A stretch of DNA of 64,000 bases. It comes from Alloalcanivorax marinus (GTDB lineage: Bacteria > Pseudomonadota > Gammaproteobacteria > Pseudomonadales > Alcanivoracaceae). The stretch covers positions 372,001 to 436,000 of the forward strand of contig NZ_JAEKJB010000002.1 of assembly GCF_016785095.1 (NCBI RefSeq), written 5' to 3'. The notes beneath the pieces are model-generated. The model ran no database searches, had not been told where the DNA came from, and worked only from the letters and a program-made list of their open reading frames with translations. A program made the position numbers and the translations under genes. How positions within the stretch are numbered: position 1 is the first letter of the stretch; the number at the start of each line of letters is the position of its first letter. This document shows positions 33,474-40,804 of this stretch, piece by piece.

Positions 33474-34284
33474 GGGAAGGCTCCTCGATCAGTCGGCGAC
33501 CCAGCTCGCGCACCAGTTGGCGCCGGTAGGCCGCGGAGGCATGAACGTCGTCCTGGGCGCCCAGCGACCAGGCCAGGGTGTTGAGGGCGTCGGGCAGTTC
33601 GTCGCCCAGGGGCAGCGTTTGCGCCACCGGCCGGTCGGCGACGCCGCCCACGCCCAGGTGGGCGCCGTCGGCGCGCAGGCACAGCGCCAGTGCCACCAGG
33701 GCGAAGTCGCCGTGGCGCATGGCGATTTCCTGGAAGTGGTAGTCGGCGCCGTCCTCGGCGAGGGGAAAACGCACCTCGCTGATCAGTTCCCTGGGCTGGC
33801 GATCGGTGGTCAGCAGTCCCTGGAAGAAGTCCACCGCCTTCACTTCCCGGCGCTTGCCCTTGAGTGATTCCAGCACCACGGTGCCGCCCAGGGTCACCAG
33901 GCACAGCGGAATCTCCGCGCTCGGGTCGGCATGGGCCACGGAGCCGCACACGGTGCCCCGGTTGCGGGTCTGGAAGTGGCCGATCCAAGGCAGCGCCTTG
34001 GCCAGCAGCGGCACTTCCCGGGCCAGCTCGGCGCGGTCGGTGAGCTGCACCTGGCGCACCGCCGCGCCCACCGCCAGGTGGCCGCGTTCGTTGCGGATGC
34101 GGTTGAGTTCCTCCACCCGGTTGATGTCGATCACCAGCTTGGGTTGGGTGAGGCGCATGTTGAGGGTGGCCATCAGCGACTGGCCGCCGGCCAGCACGCG
34201 GGCGTCCTCGCCGTGTTCATGCAGCAGTTGCAGTACTTCGCGCTTGCTCTCGGCGCGCACATAGTCGAACGATGCCGCCTTCAT
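33457..34284 (-). CDS. Xanthine dehydrogenase family FAD-binding subunit
   Basis: 275 residues of the CoxM/CutM type: KAASFDYVRAESKREVLQLLHEHGEDARVLAGGQSLMATLNMRL with the FAD loop AGGQSL, and the second FAD motif IGHFQTRNRGTVCGSVAHADPSAE. At this length it lacks the roughly 40-residue 4Fe-4S insertion that marks 4-hydroxybenzoyl-CoA reductase, so the complex more likely hydroxylates than reduces its substrate. ATGA overlap (4 bases) with the large subunit gene. Confidence 0.95.
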   Translation of the reverse strand: MKAASFDYVRAESKREVLQLLHEHGEDARVLAGGQSLMATLNMRLTQPKLVIDINRVEELNRIRNERGHLAVGAAVRQVQLTDRAELAREVPLLAKALPWIGHFQTRNRGTVCGSVAHADPSAEIPLCLVTLGGTVVLESLKGKRREVKAVDFFQGLLTTDRQPRELISEVRFPLAEDGADYHFQEIAMRHGDFALVALALCLRADGAHLGVGGVADRPVAQTLPLGDELPDALNTLAWSLGAQDDVHASAAYRRQLVRELGRRLIEEPSHARTR

Positions 34285-37268
34285 GACGCGCCTCCTTTTC
34301 CGAACAGCCGCGCCAGCAAGGCGCGCAGGCGTTGCCAGAGCCCGCCGGCGGGCTTGCCGGTGAGACGCTGGGCGAGCCGGTTGAATACCTGGCCGATGAT
34401 GATTTTCGAGGCGCTTTGCAGCATGCGCCCGCCCACCGCCGCGATCTTGCCGCCGACGTCCACCTCGTAGACGTAGTCCAGCCGGGTGTGGCCGTTATCC
34501 AGCTCCACCAGGGTCACGTGGGCGCTGCCGGAGGCGGAGCCCATGGCGCTGTCGCCGGAGCCGGACAGGCGCAGGGAACGGGGTGGGTCCAGGTCGCTGA
34601 GTTGCACCCGGGCGGCGAAGCGCGCCTTGATCATGCCCACCCCCACGGTGACGTCGGCGCGGTACCGGTTTTCGCCTTCCAGCTCCAGGGCGTGGCAGCC
34701 GGGGATAATGGCGCGCAGGGTTTCCGGGTCGAGCACGGTGTCGTAGACGGTTTGCGGCGACGCCGGTACTTCCACGGAATCCCGCGCCTGCAGCGCCGGC
34801 CCGCCGGCCTTGGGCGCCGCCAACGGCTCCAGGCCCTCCGGCGCCGGCGGCTCATCGATGCCGATCAGGCCGCGCACCCGGGATGGGGTCAGTGGCAACC
34901 GGATGTCGTCGCGGCCCAGGGCGTCGGCCACCGCGTTGGCGATGCACACCGGCGTGCTCATGTTGTTGCCTTCGCCGACGCCCTTGGCGCCCAGGGGCGT
35001 GAAGGGGGAGGGCGTTTCGGTATGCAGGATCACCGGCTCCACCGCTTCCGGGGCGGTGGGCAGCAGGTAGTCGGCCAGGGTGCCGGACAGGAAGCTGCCG
35101 TCCTCGCCGTAGGCGAACTCCTCCATCAGCGCCACGCCCAGGGCCTGGGTGAAGCCGCCGCGGATCTGGCCGTCCACCAGCATCGGGTTGAGCAGGCGGC
35201 CGGCGTCATGGCAGGTCACGTAGCGGTCGATATGAATCTCGCCGGTGACCCGGTCGATCTCGATGCCGCAGTAGTCAAAGATGAAGCCATGGCACAGGGA
35301 GCTGTTGATGTGGTCGTCGTCGTCCGGCGCCTCCAACTGCGGCGGCGTCCAGAAGGCGGTCTCGCGCAGGCCGCCGGTTTCGTTCTCCGGCAGCAGGGCG
35401 GGGGACCAGTGGGCGGTGCCGGCGACCCGGTGGAAGCCCAGGCTGGGGCCGTCCTCGATGAACACCTTGCCGCCCTCGAAGCGCACCCGCTCGGCGTCGG
35501 CCTCCCACATGGTCGCGGCGATGTTGGCCAACCGCGCGCGGACCTTGAGCGCCGCTTTGTGCACGGCGCCGGCCACGGCCCCGGCGAAGCGGCTGGAGTA
35601 GTTGCCCGAGGCGATCGACCAGGGGTCCTTGCCGGTATCCAGCTCCACGTTGACCAGAATGCCGGCCGGGTCCACGCCCAGCACCTCGGCCACCACCTGG
35701 GCGGCCACGGTCTGGTGACCCTGGCCCTGGGGCGTGGAGGAGACATGCACGGTGATGCCGCCGAGCGGGTCGATGCTGATGGTGGCGGTGCTCACCGCGC
35801 CGTTCTTGGGGCCGGCCTTGGCCCGTTGTTCCGGGGTCAGCGCGGTGGTGATGTAGCCCATGTTGGAGATCGACGGTTCGACCGCCGCGCACAGGCCCAC
35901 GCCGTACAGTTTGCCTTCGGCCCGGGCCTGGTCACGGCGCCGGATCAGCTCGTCGTAGCCGCCGTCGCGCAGGGCCAGCTCCACGGTATTGGCGTAGTCG
36001 CCGGAATCCAGCAGGGCGCCGGAGGCGGTGCGGTAAGGGAAGGCGTCCGTGGGCACCAGGTTGCGGCGCATCACCTCCAGCGGGTCCAGATTCAGCCGCC
36101 GCGCCACCTGATGCATCAGGCGCTCCAGGGCGAAGTACATCTGGCCGCCGCCAAAACCCCGGTTCAGGCCGCTGGGCATCTTGTTGGTGAGTACCACCCG
36201 GTTGCGTACCGTCAGGTTGCGGATGCCGTAGGCGCCGGTGAGATTGCCGTGCATGCGGTAGAAGGTGGCCGGCTCCGGCGCGCGCAAATAGCCGCCGCAG
36301 TCGTCGATCTGGTCGTAGCGCAGGGCGGTGACGCGGCCGTCGGCGGTCACCGCCGCCTCCATGTCCGCCACCCGGTTGGTGGCGCTGGAGGAGGCCTGCA
36401 GATGCTCCAGTCGGTCCTCCACCCATTTCACCGGGGCGCCGGCCTTGCGTGATGCCAGGCCCATCAGTACCACATAGGTGAGCACGCCCTGCTTGATGCC
36501 GAAGCTGCCACCGGAATCCGGCGGTGTGCGCAGGCGCAGCCGGTTGCTGGTCACGTTCAGGGCCCGCGCCATCACCGAATGCAGCGCGTAGGGGCCCTGG
36601 AAGTTGGAAAGAATGTCGTACACGCCGGTGGCCGGCTGGTAATGACCCAGCACCACGTAGCACTCAATGGGGGTGCAGGAGTTGCGCGGGAAACGTACCT
36701 TGATGGACACCCGGTGATCGGCTTCCTCGAAGGCTTTCTCCGGATCGCCATAGCGGAAGTGGCGCTCGTTGACCACATTGCCGCCCACCGCCTCGTGCAG
36801 CACCGGGGCGTCCTCGGTGGCGGCTTTTTCCGGATCGATCACCGGTTTGAGCGGCTCGTACTCCACCCGCACCGCGTCCAGGGCGTCCTCCGCCCGGTAG
36901 CGGTCCTCGGCGATCACCACACACACCGGCTCGCCCACGTAGCGGACTTTGTCCACCGCCAGACACCAGTGCTCCATGGGCGCGCCGCGCACGCCTACCG
37001 GGAAGGGGTGGGCCCAGCGTTTCACGTCCTCGCCGGTAAGCACCGCGCGCACGCCCTTGATGGCGAGCGCCTCGGAGGCGTCCACGGACAGCACCCGGGC
37101 ATGGGCATGGGGGGAGCGCACGATGGCGGCGTGCAGGGTGCCCGGCGGCGTCGCCAGGTCGTCCGCGTAACGGCCCAGGCCGCGCAGCAGGGCGGCGTCC
37201 TCGACCCGCGTCAGGGAGCGGCCAAGCGGGCCCGCGCCGGCCGGCCCCTCGGAAGCTGGATGATTCAT
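34281..37268 (-). CDS. Xanthine dehydrogenase family molybdopterin subunit fused to a C-terminal CoxG/SRPBCC domain
   Basis: 995 residues. About 1-800 is the molybdenum hydroxylase large subunit: GRSLTRVEDAALLRGLGRYADD start, substrate/MCD regions PPDSGGSFGIKQG, NRGFGGGQMYFALERLM, VSSTPQGQGHQTVAAQ, and the C-terminal catalytic-Glu segment GAKGVGEGNN. About 825-985 is a SRPBCC domain (RDSVEVPASPQTVYDTVLDPETLRAIIPGCHALE...) like CoxG, normally a separate protein. The enzyme hydroxylates a substrate, probably an acyl-CoA given the adjacent ligase. First gene of the nine-gene leftward operon reaching to 24.6 kb. Confidence 0.93.
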   Translation of the reverse strand: MNHPASEGPAGAGPLGRSLTRVEDAALLRGLGRYADDLATPPGTLHAAIVRSPHAHARVLSVDASEALAIKGVRAVLTGEDVKRWAHPFPVGVRGAPMEHWCLAVDKVRYVGEPVCVVIAEDRYRAEDALDAVRVEYEPLKPVIDPEKAATEDAPVLHEAVGGNVVNERHFRYGDPEKAFEEADHRVSIKVRFPRNSCTPIECYVVLGHYQPATGVYDILSNFQGPYALHSVMARALNVTSNRLRLRTPPDSGGSFGIKQGVLTYVVLMGLASRKAGAPVKWVEDRLEHLQASSSATNRVADMEAAVTADGRVTALRYDQIDDCGGYLRAPEPATFYRMHGNLTGAYGIRNLTVRNRVVLTNKMPSGLNRGFGGGQMYFALERLMHQVARRLNLDPLEVMRRNLVPTDAFPYRTASGALLDSGDYANTVELALRDGGYDELIRRRDQARAEGKLYGVGLCAAVEPSISNMGYITTALTPEQRAKAGPKNGAVSTATISIDPLGGITVHVSSTPQGQGHQTVAAQVVAEVLGVDPAGILVNVELDTGKDPWSIASGNYSSRFAGAVAGAVHKAALKVRARLANIAATMWEADAERVRFEGGKVFIEDGPSLGFHRVAGTAHWSPALLPENETGGLRETAFWTPPQLEAPDDDDHINSSLCHGFIFDYCGIEIDRVTGEIHIDRYVTCHDAGRLLNPMLVDGQIRGGFTQALGVALMEEFAYGEDGSFLSGTLADYLLPTAPEAVEPVILHTETPSPFTPLGAKGVGEGNNMSTPVCIANAVADALGRDDIRLPLTPSRVRGLIGIDEPPAPEGLEPLAAPKAGGPALQARDSVEVPASPQTVYDTVLDPETLRAIIPGCHALELEGENRYRADVTVGVGMIKARFAARVQLSDLDPPRSLRLSGSGDSAMGSASGSAHVTLVELDNGHTRLDYVYEVDVGGKIAAVGGRMLQSASKIIIGQVFNRLAQRLTGKPAGGLWQRLRALLARLFGKGGAS

Positions 37269-37352
37269 TCAGGCTCTCTTGTTTTCTTATCCGAGAGCCC
37301 TAGTGTCGGCGCCGGCGCGCCGCGATGCCTTGCCCGGGAAAATGGAAATCTG

Positions 37353-37367
37353 TCCCGGGGTTCGGGA
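37353..37367. promoter_or_regulatory. TCCCG-N5-CGGGA dyad upstream of the molybdenum hydroxylase operon
   Basis: An inverted repeat 85 bases upstream of the operon start, near a further TTGCCCGGGAA palindrome (37329-37339). The whole 37269-37560 gap holds no convincing gene. The dyads are candidate operator sites for the operon; no specific regulator can be assigned. Confidence 0.3.
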
Positions 37368-37560
37368 ATTTACCACTGAGTCTGATGCGAGCCGGGTCGA
37401 AGCCACCGGGTTGCTATTTGATCTGGGTCAGGAAGGTGCTCGCGGGATCGGGCCAGACTGCCCCGGTGAACGGGATTGGGACGAACGTCTATGGACGTGT
37501 TGGCGCATGGGGGTGCCTGGAGGGTGCCGCCCCCCTGACAGGAGAACGTCATGGTGATGC

Positions 37561-37710
37561 GTGAAGGGAACCCATCGCTACCAGAGCCTGGGCGAAGCCA
37601 TGGAGGACGCCATGGCCTGGCGGGACCAGGCCGAGGTATTGATCCTGGCCGACCAGGACGGCGAGTACCGCCTGCACCGGCCGTCGTCGCTCAGCCCCCG
37701 GCCCGGGTAA
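37561..37710 (+). CDS. Candidate small protein (49 aa), start uncertain
   Basis: The frame from GTG 37561 to TAA 37710 encodes KGTHRYQSLGEAMEDAMAW... and ...LILADQDGEYRLHRP, with a protein-like helix/strand pattern. A stop codon lies just upstream (37555-37557), so GTG 37561 is the first possible start. The only good ribosome binding site (GGAG at 37541) instead faces ATG 37551 in a different frame. Either an unusual start is used, or a small indel has separated the start from the body. Its 3' end overlaps the antitoxin-like gene tail-to-tail by 20 bases. No family recognised. Confidence 0.4.
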   Translation: MKGTHRYQSLGEAMEDAMAWRDQAEVLILADQDGEYRLHRPSSLSPRPG

Positions 37711-37993
37711 GATCCTGGAAACGCACGCCGGTGGCGCGCATCACCGCCGCCATGGTCCGCAATGTCGGATTACCCTTTGGAGAAAGCGCGCGATAGAGGC
37801 TTTCCCGGGACAGCCGTGCCCGCTCCGCCACCGTGGCCATGCCGCCGCGTGCCTCCACCACATGACGCAGCGCCAGCAGGAACGCCGGCTCGCCGCCGGG
37901 TTCATCCAGTTCATCCAGTGCCGTACGCAGGTAATCCGTCGCCATGGCGGGATTTTCCCGCAACATGGCCACCACCGCCTCTCCTTTCGACAT
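37691..37993 (-). CDS. Orphan addiction-module antidote-like protein (HTH)
   Basis: 100 residues, resembling the short antidote family that follows RelE/ParE-type killer genes: N-terminal LRTALDELDEPGGEPAFLLALRHVVEARGGMATVAERARLSRESLYRALSPKGNPTLRTMAAVMRATG, i.e. a helix-turn-helix of the Xre/HigA kind. Such genes normally sit directly downstream of a toxin gene of about 100 codons. Here the 90 bases upstream contain only a 16-codon ORF and then a Zur operator, so no toxin is present. No strong ribosome binding site precedes ATG 37993. Confidence 0.75.
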   Translation of the reverse strand: MSKGEAVVAMLRENPAMATDYLRTALDELDEPGGEPAFLLALRHVVEARGGMATVAERARLSRESLYRALSPKGNPTLRTMAAVMRATGVRFQDLTRAGG

Positions 37994-38034
37994 CCGTGTG
38001 CCGATACCGTGCCATGAACCCGGGTAGGGCTCTG

Positions 38035-38085
38035 TCAGCCTGAGCCGGACGTCGCGCCAGCCGCGTGGCGGGTTGAATCGCGCAT
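38035..38085 (-). CDS. 16-codon ORF with very strong ribosome binding site next to the Zur box
   Basis: ATG 38085 follows AAGGAGGAGGTAACG, the strongest Shine-Dalgarno sequence seen in the window, and encodes MRDSTRHAAGATSGSG then a stop. It lies 18 bases past the Zur palindrome on the minus strand. It may be a leader peptide or the stub of a disrupted gene: the antitoxin frame is itself open through this stretch but has no start codon there. Whether it is translated is unknown. Confidence 0.35.
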   Translation of the reverse strand: MRDSTRHAAGATSGSG

Positions 38086-38102
38086 CGTTACCTCCTCCTT
38101 GT

Positions 38103-38123
38103 ATATGTTATAATATAACATAT
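38103..38123. promoter_or_regulatory. Zur operator (zinc uptake regulator box)
   Basis: A perfect 21-base palindrome with 10-base arms and core ATGTTATAATATAACAT, identical to the core of the gammaproteobacterial Zur consensus. It is a striking AT-rich island in GC-rich DNA. On the plus strand it contains TATAAT (38109-38114), usable as a -10 for the carbonic anhydrase gene. On the minus strand TTGTCA-N17-TGTTAT overlaps it. Zinc-bound Zur would therefore block both divergent promoters. Confidence 0.9.
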
Positions 38124-38191
38124 CTATCACGACCCTTTGACAACCCGAGGGCCGTGCCCTGGCTGGCCCCTTCATCGCAAGGATTATTGTC

Positions 38192-38752
38192 ATGATTCGC
38201 CCCAACCCCAACGGTGACCGCCCACGGGTGCATCCCGGCGCCTTCGTTGATCCCACCGCCATTCTGTGCGGGTCGGTGATCGTTCAGGAGAACGTTTTCA
38301 TCGGTCCCTACGCGGTGATCCGCGCCGACGAACTGAACGACACCGGCGGCATGGAGCCGATCGTGATCGGCGCCCATTCGAACATCCAGGACGGAGTGGT
38401 GATTCACTCCAAATCCGGTGCCGCCGTCACCATCGGCGAGCGCACTTCCATCGCCCACCGGGCCATCGTCCACGGTCCTTGCCGGGTCGGAGACGGCGTC
38501 TTCATCGGCTTTAACAGTGTGCTGTTCAACTGCGTCATCGGCGAACGGGCGGTGGTGCGTCACAACGCAGTGGTCGATGGCGTTGAACTGCCGGCGGGCT
38601 TTTACGTGCCCTCCACCGAGCGCATCGGCGCGGCCACCGATCTGGAGGCTCTGGCACGGGTGTCGGTGCAGGACTCCGCCTTTTCCGAGGACGTGGCGCG
38701 CACCAACAACAGCCTGGTGGAAGGCTATAAACGCATTCAAAACGAGTTCTGA
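38192..38752 (+). CDS. Gamma-class carbonic anhydrase-like protein (left-handed beta helix)
   Basis: 186 residues of hexapeptide repeats (GAFVDPTAILCGSVIVQENVFIGPYAVIRAD...) with a candidate metal triad H72, H89 and H94 (VIHSKSG; SIAHRAIVHGP), matching the H-x4-H spacing of gamma-carbonic anhydrases. Interconverts CO2 and bicarbonate if active. AAGGA site before ATG 38192. Gamma enzymes can use iron or cobalt, and a paralogue of this type is Zur-controlled in Pseudomonas, matching the Zur box 69 bases upstream. First gene of a three-gene unit with dihydroorotase and DksA paralogues. Confidence 0.88.
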   Translation: MIRPNPNGDRPRVHPGAFVDPTAILCGSVIVQENVFIGPYAVIRADELNDTGGMEPIVIGAHSNIQDGVVIHSKSGAAVTIGERTSIAHRAIVHGPCRVGDGVFIGFNSVLFNCVIGERAVVRHNAVVDGVELPAGFYVPSTERIGAATDLEALARVSVQDSAFSEDVARTNNSLVEGYKRIQNEF

Positions 38753-38758
38753 GATTCC

Positions 38759-40138
38759 ATGACCATGCAACGGAGCAAACCGAATGATCCCTGGGCTCTG
38801 GCCGGGCGCCAGCGGGCCGATCTGTTGATCACCGCGGGCACCGTGCACACCCCCAACGGCGAGGAACGGCTGGACATTGCCTGCGCCGGCGGACGCATCG
38901 TGGCCCTCGGCGACCTCGGTGGGTGGCACGCCGATACGCGCCTGGACGCCAACGGGCTGCAGGTGCTCCCCGGGGTCATGGACACCCAGGTGCACTTCCG
39001 GGAACCGGGCCTGACCCACAAGGAGACCCTGGAAGCGGGCACCCGGGGCGCGGTGCTCGGCGGTGTCACCGCCGTCTTCGAAATGCCCAACACCGATCCG
39101 CTGACCCTGTGGCGTGACGATCTGCGGGCCAAGCTGGAGCGGGCGGAAGGCCGCGCATGGTGTGATTATGCGTTCTACCTGGGCGGCGCGGCGGTTAACG
39201 CCGATGAGCTCGCCGGGCTGGAGCAACTGCCCGGCTGCGCCGGCGTGAAGGTGTTCATGGGCAGCTCCTTTGGCGACCTGCTGGTGGACGATGACACCGC
39301 CCTGCGCCGTATCCTGGCCGGCGGTCACCGTCGCATGGCGGTGCACGCCGAGGATGAAGCACGGCTACGCGCGCGCCGGCCTCTGGTGGAGGGGAGCGGT
39401 GACGTCACCCGGCACCCCCATTGGCGGGACGTGGACAGTGCCCTGATCGCCACCCGCCGGATCGTCGCCCTGGCCGAAGACACTGGCCGGCGCCTGCACA
39501 TCCTGCATGTCTCCACCGCCGAGGAAATCGCCTGGCTGGCCCGCCATAAGGAACGGGTCACCGTGGAAGTGACGCCCCATCACCTGACCCTGAGCGCGCC
39601 GGACTGCTACCGGCGGCTGGGCAGCCTGGCGCAGATGAATCCGCCGGTGCGCGAGCGTCGTCACCGGGACGCGCTTTGGCGGGCAATCCGTGACGGCGTG
39701 GTGGATGTGATCGGCAGTGACCATGCGCCGCACACCCTGGAAGAAAAGGCCCGTCCCTATCCCGATTCTCCCAGCGGCATGACCGGCGTGCAGACACTGC
39801 TGCCGATCATGCTCGACCATGTGAACCAGGGGCGCCTCACCCTGCGGCGCCTGGTTGATCTGACCAGCGCCGGCCCGGCCCGGGTGTTCGGCATCCAGGG
39901 CAAAGGGCGCATCGCGGTGGGCTACGACGCCGATTTCTCCATCGTCGACACCGCCGCCCGCCGCACCCTCGACAATAGCTGGATCGCCAGCGTCGCGGGT
40001 TGGACGCCCTACCATGGTGAAACGGTCACCGGCTGGCCGATTCATACCGTGGTGCGCGGCAACATCGTGGTCCGTGACGAAGCCCTGGCCCCGGCGGCGC
40101 CCGGCGGGCAACCGGTGACCTTTCTGGAAACGCCTTGA
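38759..40138 (+). CDS. pyrC: Dihydroorotase paralogue (zinc-starvation type)
   Basis: 459 residues, amidohydrolase fold: DTQVHFREPG (75-84), K164 as bridging carboxy-lysine candidate (AGVKVFMGSS), HAEDE (196-200), HILHVST (247-253), and SDHAPH (320-325). Catalyses the carbamoyl-aspartate to dihydroorotate step of pyrimidine synthesis. The first metal histidine of the usual HxH is Q77, so metal use may differ from the housekeeping enzyme. It starts six bases after the carbonic anhydrase gene and is followed by the DksA paralogue, the same grouping as the Zur-regulated back-up genes of Pseudomonas. Confidence 0.87.
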   Translation: MTMQRSKPNDPWALAGRQRADLLITAGTVHTPNGEERLDIACAGGRIVALGDLGGWHADTRLDANGLQVLPGVMDTQVHFREPGLTHKETLEAGTRGAVLGGVTAVFEMPNTDPLTLWRDDLRAKLERAEGRAWCDYAFYLGGAAVNADELAGLEQLPGCAGVKVFMGSSFGDLLVDDDTALRRILAGGHRRMAVHAEDEARLRARRPLVEGSGDVTRHPHWRDVDSALIATRRIVALAEDTGRRLHILHVSTAEEIAWLARHKERVTVEVTPHHLTLSAPDCYRRLGSLAQMNPPVRERRHRDALWRAIRDGVVDVIGSDHAPHTLEEKARPYPDSPSGMTGVQTLLPIMLDHVNQGRLTLRRLVDLTSAGPARVFGIQGKGRIAVGYDADFSIVDTAARRTLDNSWIASVAGWTPYHGETVTGWPIHTVVRGNIVVRDEALAPAAPGGQPVTFLETP

Positions 40139-40145
40139 GACGCCT

Positions 40146-40559
40146 ATGAGACCCCTCACCGAATCGCAGCTCCGGCGCATGGCGAAACGCTCCTACATGA
40201 ACGAACGCCAGCGGGAATTCTTCCATCGCCTGTTGCTCACCCTCCGGCAGGACACCCGGCGCACCATGGATGAGTTGCAAGCCAGCCTGCGCGCCACCGT
40301 GCGCGAACCCGACGAAGCCGATCAGGCCGCCCAGGAAGAGGAGCAGCGTCTGGTGCTGCGCGCCCTCGATCGGGACAGCCAGCTGCTCGACAAGATCGAT
40401 GCCGCCCTGCGCCGTCTGGCCACCGGTGAATACGGCTACTGCCGGGAAACCGGCGAGCCCATCGGTATCGAGCGGCTGCTCGCCCGGCCCACGGCGGAAT
40501 ATGCCATCGACGCCAAAACCCGCCGCGAAAGCGTGGAAAGGCACTATCGGGATGGCTGA
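40146..40559 (+). CDS. dksA2: DksA-family RNA polymerase-binding regulator with degenerate zinc finger (DksA2-like)
   Basis: 137 residues. Coiled-coil domain with the tip acidic residues D56 and D59 (EPDEADQAAQEEE), which act in the RNA polymerase secondary channel with ppGpp. In the globular domain only C99 of the four zinc cysteines remains; the other positions are T102, A120 and A123 (GYCRETGEP...EYAIDAKTR). Such zinc-independent paralogues replace DksA during zinc limitation. Position as third gene behind the Zur box supports this. Seven bases after the dihydroorotase. Confidence 0.9.
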   Translation: MRPLTESQLRRMAKRSYMNERQREFFHRLLLTLRQDTRRTMDELQASLRATVREPDEADQAAQEEEQRLVLRALDRDSQLLDKIDAALRRLATGEYGYCRETGEPIGIERLLARPTAEYAIDAKTRRESVERHYRDG

Positions 40560-40657
40560 CTTTCAGCCTGGATAATGAGCGTACGCGCGGACGACGCCGC
40601 CGCAGCGGGCGGAGGGTTTTTAGCGGGTGGAGGCGGAAGGGGAGGCGGAAGGGAAGA

Positions 40658-40733
<76 letters not shown>

Positions 40734-40804
40734 ACGACCGGCCCTGCTGGGCTGGCGGGCGCTAGTTTAGCAGGAAGCCATGTGGACACAAGCCCGCCGG
40801 GCGT

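Noticed and set aside
34332-36452. 706-codon open frame on the plus strand opposite the molybdenum subunit gene
   Set aside because: High-GC shadow: the opposite strand holds a full conserved enzyme, and the antisense product is rich in His/Gly/Arg without any motif.
32943-37268. 4-hydroxybenzoyl-CoA reductase
   Set aside because: The FAD subunit is about 275 residues and lacks the 4Fe-4S insertion typical of that reductase.
37279-37557. 92-codon plus-strand frame upstream of the molybdenum operon
   Set aside because: Low-complexity, Cys/Arg-rich product, no ribosome binding site; more likely regulatory DNA.
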